This document shows positions 1 to 6,066 of a stretch of 23,079 nt of DNA, piece after piece. The notes below the pieces were generated by a model, which saw nothing but the letters and a program-made list of their open reading frames with translations, searched no databases and was not told the DNA's origin. A program made the position numbers and the translations under genes. The DNA is taken from contig CAKTTB010000018.1 of assembly GCA_934613505.1 (NCBI GenBank), positions 1 to 23,079 on the forward strand, in the 5' to 3' direction. Origin of the DNA: an uncultured Oscillospiraceae bacterium (GTDB lineage Bacteria; Bacillota; Clostridia; Oscillospirales; Oscillospiraceae). Position 1 is the stretch's first letter; every line of letters begins with the position of its first letter.

Positions 1-210
1 CCATCGCAGCGGCTATATCCTGAAGTGGCAGACCAATACAACACCAATCCGCTTCAAGTTGTCCGAAACATTGACGGTTTTGCCTGCGTCTCCTGGCATA
101 AAAATGCTGCTTTTCTGTGCAGCCTTACTTACCGCCCGCTGACGACAGCTCCGACGGCTGCGCAGTTTTTGCGGATGCTGACGCACTGCATTCGGAGAGG
201 AACGGTATAG
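1..210 (+). CDS. Spo0A C-terminal-domain-like protein, 5' end outside window
   Basis: The frame is open from base 1 to a TAG at 208-210, giving 69 residues of a longer protein. It aligns by eye with the effector domain of the true Spo0A at 13342-14115: here RLYPEVADQYNTNP, there [14 protein letters not shown], and the later segments TAAQFLRML and TNSEFIALI correspond. It is therefore a C-terminal Spo0A-type DNA-binding domain of the kind found as stand-alone proteins in Firmicutes mobile elements. The helix matching the Spo0A recognition helix has diverged (PLQVVRNIDGFACVSW against [16 protein letters not shown]) and has lost most of its arginines. It probably does not bind canonical 0A boxes. 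No receiver domain can be judged because the start is missing. Confidence 0.75.
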   Translation, partial: PSQRLYPEVADQYNTNPLQVVRNIDGFACVSWHKNAAFLCSLTYRPLTTAPTAAQFLRMLTHCIRRGTV

Positions 211-251
211 CGTGTTTTTTTACGGAATATTAAGCCCACTTATTCATATGG

Positions 252-290
252 CAGAAAAAGTACGGCTTTCGGTCGTGCTTTTTCTGTTTT
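252..290 (+). terminator. Intrinsic terminator after the Spo0A-C-like gene
   Basis: CAGAAAAAGTACG (252-264) pairs with CGTGCTTTTTCTG (274-286) with one G-T wobble and a nine-base loop. Four T follow. It lies about 40 bases after the stop at 210. Confidence 0.75.
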
Positions 291-294
291 AATC

Positions 295-323
295 TGGATT
301 ATTTTATCGTTATTTGCTATAAT
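295..323 (+). promoter_or_regulatory. Sigma-A-type promoter for the HExxH protein gene
   Basis: A perfect TATAAT at 318-323 is preceded by TGC, an extended -10. A weak -35 (TGGATT, 295-300) sits 17 bases upstream. It lies between the preceding terminator and the ribosome site of the gene starting at 374. Confidence 0.6.
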
Positions 324-373
324 TGTATTAGCACTAACGATACGGGGTTGAATAGTTTAGCGTGGAGGGGGTT

Positions 374-820
374 ATGGTGTCAATTTCTAATTCTTTTCGC
401 TTTAGAGAAGCAGACCTGAATGTGATAGGATCACTCCACTTTTTGCTTCCGCTATTTGAGTCTTCGTTTGGCCGAGAATATACTTTAGGTGAGCCTTGTG
501 AAATATATAACGACTCAAAGTCGTCTTGTCCAGAACTACAGATATGTTATCAGCCTATCCGCATACGTCTTTCTTTGGATAAAACGGGCTATTGGAATCA
601 ACTTATATTCCAGTTGTCGCATGAGTTGTGCCATTATGTATTACGGCAATATCGTCTCAACACGTTCTATTCCAATGCGTGCTTATCATGGTACGAAGAG
701 ATTGCATGTACTGCATTCTCTTGGTGTGCTCTTAAGTACGCAGCTGTAAATTGGCATAATAGTGGAATTGGCTGTGGTTGCGGATTTCTTCTAAGAAGTC
801 TGTTAGCTTGTCCGACTTGA
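374..820 (+). CDS. HExxH putative zinc metalloprotease, 3'-truncated/chimeric end
   Basis: A protein of about 148 residues of unknown exact family. Its key motif is SHELCHYVL, an HExxH zinc site, followed about 20 residues later by WYEEIACTAF, whose EE could give the third zinc ligand. This resembles the small metallopeptidase-like proteins of mobile elements (ImmA/IrrE layout), but I cannot name the family. ATG 374 is preferred because GGAGG lies at 364-368 with five-base spacing; a GTG at 362 is also in frame. Native coding probably ends near the Trp at 752-754. From about 755 the frame reads backwards through the 3' end of the phosphoesterase on the other strand, giving a Cys/Gly-rich tail (GIGCGCGFLL) unlike the rest. 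The two genes overlap tail to tail by 89 bases, which suggests a rearrangement rather than a native end. Confidence 0.6.
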   Translation: MVSISNSFRFREADLNVIGSLHFLLPLFESSFGREYTLGEPCEIYNDSKSSCPELQICYQPIRIRLSLDKTGYWNQLIFQLSHELCHYVLRQYRLNTFYSNACLSWYEEIACTAFSWCALKYAAVNWHNSGIGCGCGFLLRSLLACPT

Positions 821-1424
821 AACTGGGGTTGATTTTCTGCTGAATTGCTGTCGGCGCACAGTGCGTGATGATGTAGTCGACCTTCCAGTCCAACCGTTCC
901 AGCGTCTGCCGGGCTTTCGCATATTCTTCATCGGACGGCAATTCTCTCTCCCACCATGAAATGTGGTTGATGCGAAACTGTCCGCGATTGCGGCGCAGAG
1001 AATCGTACCGTTCGTAAAAATCCGGGCTGTCCATGTCCAGAATCCCGTCCGCAATGTCGTGGCTCTGCGCACCGCCCATCGTGAGGAAGGTGCGGCCTTG
1101 CAGCTCGAACGCCTGCCCGCGCGTCAGGTGAATGACGTGCGGGCAGATTTTGTGTACTTTGCCGCCGTGCCATTGCTCCACGGGATATTCGCTCAGAGCA
1201 TCAAAGTTTTCATGATTGCCGTCCAGGAACAAGCCAGTGAACGGCAAGGCTTCCAGTCGGTCGAGCTGCGGATCGTCGCTCTTATCGCCATGCCAAACAA
1301 GCCCTGCGTCGCCGCAGACGATCATGTAGTCGTTTTTGGTCTTCTCCGCTTGCTCTGGGAAATACTGAGGCTGGAACCGAAGTGGATTCCCGTGAAGATC
1401 GCCGGTTGCATAGATCATTCTCAT
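732..1424 (-). pseudogene. Metallophosphoesterase, C-terminus replaced (truncated)
   Basis: A calcineurin-like phosphoesterase domain with its metal motifs in order: GDLHG near the N-terminus, GDAGLVW, GNHEN, then a GGAQSHD segment and THCAP. Proteins of this fold end with a GHxH metal motif. Here the chain runs to LTDFLEEIR and QFHYY and then turns into a short unrelated tail (ANLQLRT) read from the antisense of the HExxH gene, so the last metal-binding motif is missing and activity is doubtful. The start is the ATG at 1424, overlapping the out-of-frame stop of the upstream recombinase as ATGA. A second ATG lies six bases later. A frameshift in the recombinase places both genes in one long open frame, but they are two genes. 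Its partner and substrate in the element are unknown. Confidence 0.7.
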
Positions 1425-3044
1425 CGCTCCAATCGCTGCTTGATTTCCGCGCCGCCCTTGATCTGCACCAGAATCTCGTCGGCAGAGAGGATTGTCACGC
1501 GCTCCACGATCTGCCGGACGGCGTTTTCGTTCCATTCTGTGATTGTGTGCGGCATTCTCTACGGCTTGCTCTGCCTGCTTCATGCGGGTGCAGACGCGGT
1601 CTGCGTCGGTGCTGCTTTGCAGGATCGCTTCCTTTTGCTTTTTGAGCGCGGCCTGCTCGGCAAGGATTTCCGCGAACTGCGCGTTGCAGGCTTCTTTATC
1701 TTCTGTATCAATGGCTTCTGCAAGGAGATGTTGGAACTGCTCGTCGAGCTGCGCCAGCCGCTGTTCGATATTGGCAAGGCTCATCGTCTGTCCTTGTACC
1801 GGCAGGAGCTCTAAGGAAACTGCATTCTTGATAAGGTCGAGCAGGGCCGGTTTGTTGCTCATGACGGAGTTGATGGCTGCCAGAATTGCCGCTTGCAGCG
1901 GTTCTTCCTTGATCGTCGGGGAGTCGTGGCAGTATTTTGTTCCGTAGTTCAGGCGGCTGGTGCAGCGCCAGACGGGATATTTTCGTCCGAGAGATGTCCA
2001 TGTGCAGCGCCGGTATAGTGTGCCGCATTCGCCGCACACGAGCCTATCTGATAAGGTGTATTTGCTTGTATAACAGGAGCGTCCTGTCACAGCCGTTTTG
2101 GACGGGCTGCGCAGGGCGCTCCGACGCGCCATTTCCGCTTTCACTGCGTTGTACTGCTCCCGGCTGACGATGCCCTCGTGATGGTCGGGCATATAATATT
2201 GGGTCATCTGACCGATATTTTTTACGATTTTCTTGCTGATCACATCGGTGCAGAAGGTCTTTTGCAGCAGCACGTCGCCGCAATATTTTTCATTCGTCAA
2301 GATACTCTTGGTGGATGTCGTTGTCCATTTCGATTCTCCGAGAACCGTTTTGATCTGACTTTCCTCCAGACAGTCTTGTAGATTTCGCAGGCTGGCGCCG
2401 CTCTCATATCGCTTGTAGAGTTCGCGCACGATTTCTGCCTGTTCTGGTATGACGCGGAATTTGCCATCTGCATCTTTTTCGTATCCATAGAGCCGGTAGC
2501 AAGGGATTTTCAGTGTTCCGACCTTTGCGTGCATCTGCTTGCCGCGCCAGATGTTGCCGGAGATGGATTCACTTTCGGACTGCGCCATCGCGCCGTACAT
2601 GGTGATCATAAATTCACTGTCAGTCGGCAGGGAGTTGATATTCTCTTTTTCGAAGAGAACCCCGATCCCAAGTTGTCGGAGGATGCGCGTATAGTTGATG
2701 CAGTCAAGCGTATTGCGGGCAAATCGCTGGATGGATTTCGTAAGGATGAGGTCGATCTTTTTCTGCTTACACTGGCGGATCATGCGGAGGAATTCCGTGC
2801 GTTTTTTCGTGGATGTACCGGTAATGCCTTCGTCTGCGAAGATTCCCGCCATCGTCCATTCCTTGTTGGACATGATTTTGTCCGTATAATATTCGCACTG
2901 CGCTTCATAGCTGCTGGCCTGTTCTTCTTCCTTGGTCGAGACACGGCAATACGCCGCAACGCGAAGCTGTTTTGTGACCGCAGCCGTTTGCTGCAATTCC
3001 GGCTTGGGTGGGATTATAATGACGCGCGGCTTTTCGTCTGTCAT
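1421..3044 (-). CDS. Large serine recombinase with a C-terminal frameshift
   Basis: A site-specific integrase of the large serine recombinase family. In order: catalytic domain with YCRVST (Ser36 from this start) and the SIQRFARN arginine region; a recombinase domain around NEKYCGDV; a zinc ribbon CGECG followed by two further Cys; and a coiled coil rich in Glu/Gln/Leu. The start is ATG 3044, overlapping the upstream stop (ATGA). At 1544-1550 the reading frame breaks inside a CA-repeat. Two bases appear lost, because the other frame continues sensibly (ITEWNENAV, IVERVTILSADEILVQIKGG) to a TGA at 1421-1423. Restoring CA would give about 541 residues, normal for the family. As read, the last 40 or so residues are replaced and the frame runs into the phosphoesterase. 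The catalytic and zinc parts are intact, so the defect affects only the C-terminal segment. It could also be a sequencing error. Confidence 0.85.
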
Positions 3045-4660
3045 ACCAAATCGTCCTTTCCAATGATTTGCCCATTCTTGAGCTGCAAGCGCACCGTCTG
3101 GCGCGTCACCAGCACGGCGGTTACAGCGCTTTGCGGCAGCTCCGCATTGAGTTCTGCCGTACATTCAAAAGCCGCGAACAACCGCCGCAGGCGCTCGGTT
3201 TCGTATTCCTCGTTGCCAATGGCGTCATACTGTTCTCGTGCCAACTTGCAAATCAGGCTTCTGGCAGCGTCCTCGTCGAGCGGCTGGGTGTTCAGAATGT
3301 CATCCAGCTCGGCTTGCGCATTCGTATGTACCGGTGCAGAAGTCCGTTCCGGCTGCGTGATGCGCTCCGGCTGTTCTGCCAGCCTGCCAATCAAGTGCGT
3401 GACCTGCTGCTCGATTTCCGGTGTGGGCGGCTTGGAGCAGACCCGTTTGAGTGCTTTCTGCGCGGGTGTCCGCTCTGGCAATTGCTGTTTGGTCTGACGC
3501 TTCTCTGCAGCTGCTTCAAGTAAATTTATGTCAACCAATTTTGGATAACCGTCTACACCGGTGTACTTGGCATTCTCCAAGATACGGGCGACCATGTTCT
3601 TGTTCCAGCTCTTGCCCTCGTCATAGGCAGAACCAGTCTTGCTCATCTGCGCTGCGATCTCTTTGAGCGACGCGCCGAGCGTATATTTTCCAAGTTCCTC
3701 CGGCGTGTGGACATTTGGTGCGAAATCAAATTGATCGAGGTCTTCTGCCAGCTGGCGGATATTTGCTGCGCACGTCGGTTTCGCCATCTGGCAGACCGCG
3801 CCGAGCTTCTTGAAATCCTGTTCCTTGAAACCTGAACACGCATGGCACAGCCGGTTCAGTTCAAAGAGCGACCCGTGTTCAACATTCAATGTGCAGTCGA
3901 CCTCGTCCGGAAATCGGCTATCTGTGACCAGTATCTGCATTTCGCCGCAGGAGGCGATCCCGGCACGAAGCATCGCGCGTTCCAGCTTGATCCGGCTTGC
4001 CGGGAGTTGCACCCACTCCTGCTTCTTTGGATCATCTTTACCTGTGACTCGGAGCTTCAGCTCCATAATACAGCTTTCTGGCATCCAGATCGGTGGCAGA
4101 TGCTTGCGGTCATACGCCTGCTCCAGCTTCATGCCGTTGTCGTACACAACACCGTATCTCGTTACATACCCCGGCTGCCCGGAGATCAGCGCCAACGCCG
4201 TCTCCTTGCCGTCCAGATCTTCCAGTTCTTTTGGATCACAGGCACCGTGGACGGTCAGATAGTGCCGTTTTCCAACCAGCTCCAAATTATTGAAATCTGA
4301 AACGACCGTCACCTCTCTGGCGCAGAAAGAAAGATCGATCAGCTCGTCCGCTGCGGATAATCCGAATCGCTCCACCGCTGCATTAAATTGCAGCAGTTCA
4401 TATCGGTCGAAGCTCTCCAACTGCTTTCCGAGCCAATCCAGTTCATCCACGTTTGCCATCGTGTTTGTCATTCTGAGCAGAGCAGGGCAGTCAGGGGCGC
4501 GAATGCTTTCGATGCAGCAGTCCTGCTTTCTTACGTCACCAATTTGGAGATTCTGCAAAGCGAGGATCACATTTTCATAGCGTTCCTCTGGGATTGGAAA
4601 CGTGACTGCCAGCGCCCCTAACTTCGGCTGACTGCGGCTTTTCAGTTTTGCTTCAAACAC
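3041..4660 (-). CDS. ArdA/YodL-like antirestriction protein fused to a recombinase domain
   Basis: 539 residues from GTG 4660; an upstream ATG at 4711 has no good ribosome site, whereas GAGGTG precedes the GTG. Roughly residues 1-325 resemble the ArdA/YodL-like antirestriction proteins of Clostridia integrative elements: repeated units with DELDWLGKQL, FDRYELLQF and VVYDNGMKLEQAYD, and a later LFELNRLCH unit. From about residue 328 (near base 3680) the sequence becomes a recombinase-domain segment without a serine catalytic domain: GASLKEIAAQM, WNKNMVARILENAKYTG, DGYPKLVD, then a polar linker and a C-terminal strand segment VRLQLKNGQII. Such catalytic-less recombinase proteins usually form a separate gene just upstream of the large serine recombinase. 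Here the join is in frame with no stop, so it is either a true fusion or a deletion product. The stop overlaps the recombinase start by four bases. Confidence 0.7.
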   Translation of the reverse strand: MFEAKLKSRSQPKLGALAVTFPIPEERYENVILALQNLQIGDVRKQDCCIESIRAPDCPALLRMTNTMANVDELDWLGKQLESFDRYELLQFNAAVERFGLSAADELIDLSFCAREVTVVSDFNNLELVGKRHYLTVHGACDPKELEDLDGKETALALISGQPGYVTRYGVVYDNGMKLEQAYDRKHLPPIWMPESCIMELKLRVTGKDDPKKQEWVQLPASRIKLERAMLRAGIASCGEMQILVTDSRFPDEVDCTLNVEHGSLFELNRLCHACSGFKEQDFKKLGAVCQMAKPTCAANIRQLAEDLDQFDFAPNVHTPEELGKYTLGASLKEIAAQMSKTGSAYDEGKSWNKNMVARILENAKYTGVDGYPKLVDINLLEAAAEKRQTKQQLPERTPAQKALKRVCSKPPTPEIEQQVTHLIGRLAEQPERITQPERTSAPVHTNAQAELDDILNTQPLDEDAARSLICKLAREQYDAIGNEEYETERLRRLFAAFECTAELNAELPQSAVTAVLVTRQTVRLQLKNGQIIGKDDLV

Positions 4661-4868
4661 GTTTTTCACCTCGCTTTTCAATTTTCTGCATATCCGTGAA
4701 GGTACACTCACCGTTGCTGCGCCAGCAAATCAGAGCCAGGCGCATATACGGACACTGACCCTCGTGCGGATACCAGCTGCACTGTATCGTTGGCGGCGGA
4801 TCCGGGTGCGACCGCAGCGGCGGCGCGTGGAAACGCGGCCGCCAATATTCTTCTTGACTGTGTTTCAT
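4653..4868 (-). CDS. Small Cys-rich protein of the element operon
   Basis: 71 residues from ATG 4868, which is preceded by AGGGAGG at good spacing. The family is not recognised. The visible pattern is a Pro/His/Arg-rich first half followed by CSWYPHEGQCPYMRLALIC and a further Cys, four Cys in all that could form a small zinc site. The stop overlaps the GTG of the downstream ArdA-like gene by eight bases, which supports both starts and suggests translational coupling. It lies just after an intrinsic terminator, so its expression may depend on read-through. Confidence 0.6.
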   Translation of the reverse strand: MKHSQEEYWRPRFHAPPLRSHPDPPPTIQCSWYPHEGQCPYMRLALICWRSNGECTFTDMQKIEKRGEKRV

Positions 4869-4887
4869 GAAATTCCTCCCTGAACGC

Positions 4888-4921
4888 AAAAAAGCCGGGA
4901 CTTCCAAACGAAATCTCGGCT
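4888..4921 (-). terminator. Intrinsic terminator inside the element operon
   Basis: Reading the minus strand, AGCCGAGATTTC (4921-4910) pairs with GGAAGTCCCGGCT (4905-4893) across a four-base loop, and six T follow (4893-4888). It lies between two co-directional genes that look like one operon, so it may work as an attenuator. The bases after the T run (GCGTTCA) are the same as those after the leader terminator at 5636-5683. Confidence 0.7.
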
Positions 4922-4932
4922 CTTTGCAAATA

Positions 4933-5598
4933 TTACATTGTCTGTTCCATTGTTGGGCGCTGCTCCTGCGTCTGCTGCGGCAAAAGAAGTTCGATTTGCT
5001 CCTGCACACTTTGGAGCTGCTTATCTTCGGCATACGAGAGCGTCGCGTCGGCTTCCAGCGCAAACGCACACGCATTCCGGGTCACGGCAAGCTGCTCATC
5101 CGAAAAAAGGCGCTGTTCGTTTATCAAGCCTGCACGGGCAGCAAAATCCAGCTTCGCGGCTTCGTAATTTTCCATGAAGTAGTGACCGGCGTGGACGCCC
5201 TTCCGGTCGAAGTCCCACTCCCACGTCACGAATTTAGCGCCCTTTTTCCCAAGCTGTCCAGCCAGCACTGCATCACCGAAATCCGCAAGCACCTTGTAGG
5301 TATCATCCAGACCGACGACCTTCAGCGTGGGCGCTCGTTCAAAGATCCGCATATACTCTTTGACATGCCCGGCAGTCTGTATCACCGTCCGAAGCTGCCG
5401 GTCTATTTCCGGTCCTGTGATATCTGCCGGTCTGAAACGGACGATACCTTCTCCGTCAACCGAGCAGAGCGGTTTTTCGTTCCAACTGACGTGGACCAAA
5501 CCGTCTTCCAGCAGCGTTGCGTCCAGTTCCTTGCGCAGGAGCTTCTGTTCTACCTCTTGCAGAAATCTTTCCTTCTGCGATGTGTTTTCTTCGCACAT
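4933..5598 (-). CDS. Hypothetical integrative-element protein
   Basis: 221 residues from ATG 5598, chosen because GGAGGTG lies seven bases upstream; in-frame ATGs further up lack a ribosome site. No domain is recognised with confidence. The protein is soluble, with no signal peptide or membrane segment. It begins with an acidic, helical stretch (QKERFLQEVEQKLL), has a central part with VGLDDTYKVLADFGDAVLAG and FVTWEWDFDRKGVHAGHYF, and ends with a Gln/Glu-rich tail. It is the first gene of the element operon, after a structured leader. Its place ahead of antirestriction and recombinase genes suggests a housekeeping or defence-evasion role, but that is only context. Confidence 0.6.
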   Translation of the reverse strand: MCEENTSQKERFLQEVEQKLLRKELDATLLEDGLVHVSWNEKPLCSVDGEGIVRFRPADITGPEIDRQLRTVIQTAGHVKEYMRIFERAPTLKVVGLDDTYKVLADFGDAVLAGQLGKKGAKFVTWEWDFDRKGVHAGHYFMENYEAAKLDFAARAGLINEQRLFSDEQLAVTRNACAFALEADATLSYAEDKQLQSVQEQIELLLPQQTQEQRPTMEQTM

Positions 5599-5616
5599 AC
5601 AATACACCTCCATTCT

Positions 5617-5755
5617 CAGCGCCCTTTTTGAACGCAAAAAGGGCGCTGGTCATTGGTTCGTGAAAACCAACAATCCAGCGCCCATAACTTTGTGAAAGAT
5701 TTTTCTTCGATTTATCCTGAATCTCGCCGCCGCAGCCCTCTGAAAAAGGGCGCTG
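5617..5755 (-). promoter_or_regulatory. Leader with four mutually pairing segments (candidate attenuator)
   Basis: In transcript order on the minus strand: segment 1 CAGCGCCCTTTTT (5755-5743), segment 2 GGGCGCTGG (5683-5675), segment 3 CCAGCGCCC plus TTTTT (5649-5636), segment 4 AAAAAGGGCGCTG (5629-5617). Segments 2 and 3 form a perfect 9-bp stem, extended by an inner TTGGTT/AACCAA stem, followed at once by five T: an intrinsic terminator. Segments 3 and 4 form a perfect 13-bp hairpin that competes with it, and segment 1 can pair with segment 2. The leader ends in the ribosome site of the gene at 4933-5598. I saw no convincing leader peptide and no known riboswitch core. No clear promoter was found in 5756-5850. 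Confidence 0.65.
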
Positions 5756-5812
5756 ACAGCGAAAATTCCTTGAATATGGAAAAGCAGAGGTTCAAAACCC
5801 CTGCCATCCGTG

Positions 5813-5900
5813 ATTTCATCTATGGAGTTACCAAAGAATTTTGAGAATAAAAAATTGCCGAACCCCTTGAGATGACTGGCTTTTTTGCCATTTCATCTAT
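5813..5900. repeat. Direct repeat ATTTCATCTAT flanking the tRNA terminator
   Basis: ATTTCATCTAT occurs at 5813-5823 and again at 5890-5900, and the match extends imperfectly (then G or A, G, A or T, GTT). The second copy is part of the tRNA-Pro terminator hairpin. The first may be a duplicated piece of it at the element edge. Confidence 0.5.
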
Positions 5901-5913
5901 AGTGTTCGGCAAT
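5848..5913 (-). terminator. Compound intrinsic terminator after tRNA-Pro
   Basis: ATTGCCGAAC (minus strand 5913-5904) pairs with GTTCGGCAAT (5863-5854) and six T follow. Inside it, AGATGA pairs with TCATCT and TGGC with GCCA around an A-rich loop. It starts three bases after the tRNA CCA. Confidence 0.85.
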
Positions 5914-5915
5914 CA

Positions 5916-5992
5916 TGGTCCGAGTGACTGGATTCGAACCAGCGGCCTCTTGAACCCCATTCAAGCGCGATACCAAACTTCGCCACACCCGG
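5916..5992 (-). tRNA. tRNA-Pro (anticodon GGG)
   Basis: 77 bases with CCA encoded. Acceptor CCGGGTG pairs with CACTCGG with one G-T wobble. The anticodon stem CTTGA/TCAAG encloses the loop ATGGGGT, giving anticodon GGG. The T-arm has GGTTCGAATCC. It decodes proline CCC/CCU. Confidence 0.95.
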
Positions 5993-6015
5993 ATAGCTAT
6001 TGAATTAGCTTATGT

Positions 6016-6044
6016 ATCATAGCATATCCGGGTGGGTTTTGCAA
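6016..6044 (-). promoter_or_regulatory. Promoter of tRNA-Pro
   Basis: TTGCAA (6044-6039), 17-base spacer, TATGAT (6021-6016) on the minus strand, 23 bases before the mature tRNA start. Confidence 0.75.
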
Positions 6045-6066
6045 GAGGTTTTTTTACTTTTTCTCG

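Larger units (their letters stand above)
1..5850. mobile_element. Remnant of an integrative element carrying a large serine recombinase
   Basis: The genes here are typical accessory cargo of Firmicutes integrative elements: Spo0A-C-like protein, HExxH protein, ArdA-like antirestriction protein, recombinase-domain protein, large serine recombinase and a small metallophosphoesterase. Base composition is visibly more AT-rich than in the core genes to the right, most of all around 211-770. The left end lies outside the window. The right limit is taken as the tRNA-Pro terminator and is approximate, since I could not define attachment sites. Several genes are truncated, fused or frameshifted, so the element looks decayed. 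Confidence 0.7.

Noticed and set aside
3041..3100. Similarity of LQLKNGQII at the end of the recombinase-domain fusion to LQLKNGQVI at the end of Spo0A
   Set aside because: The segments belong to unrelated folds and only about nine residues agree; chance is the simplest explanation.
732..3164. One 810-residue recombinase-phosphoesterase fusion protein
   Set aside because: The region between the two domains is out-of-frame sequence. The shifted frame restores a normal recombinase C-terminus and a stop that overlaps the phosphoesterase ATG, so these are two genes with a frameshift.
5784..5810. Fossil of another tRNA 3' end (GGTTCAAAACCCC)
   Set aside because: It has a T-loop-like core, but the stem has a mismatch, no CCA follows and no matching tRNA is present, so it is mentioned only as a side remark.
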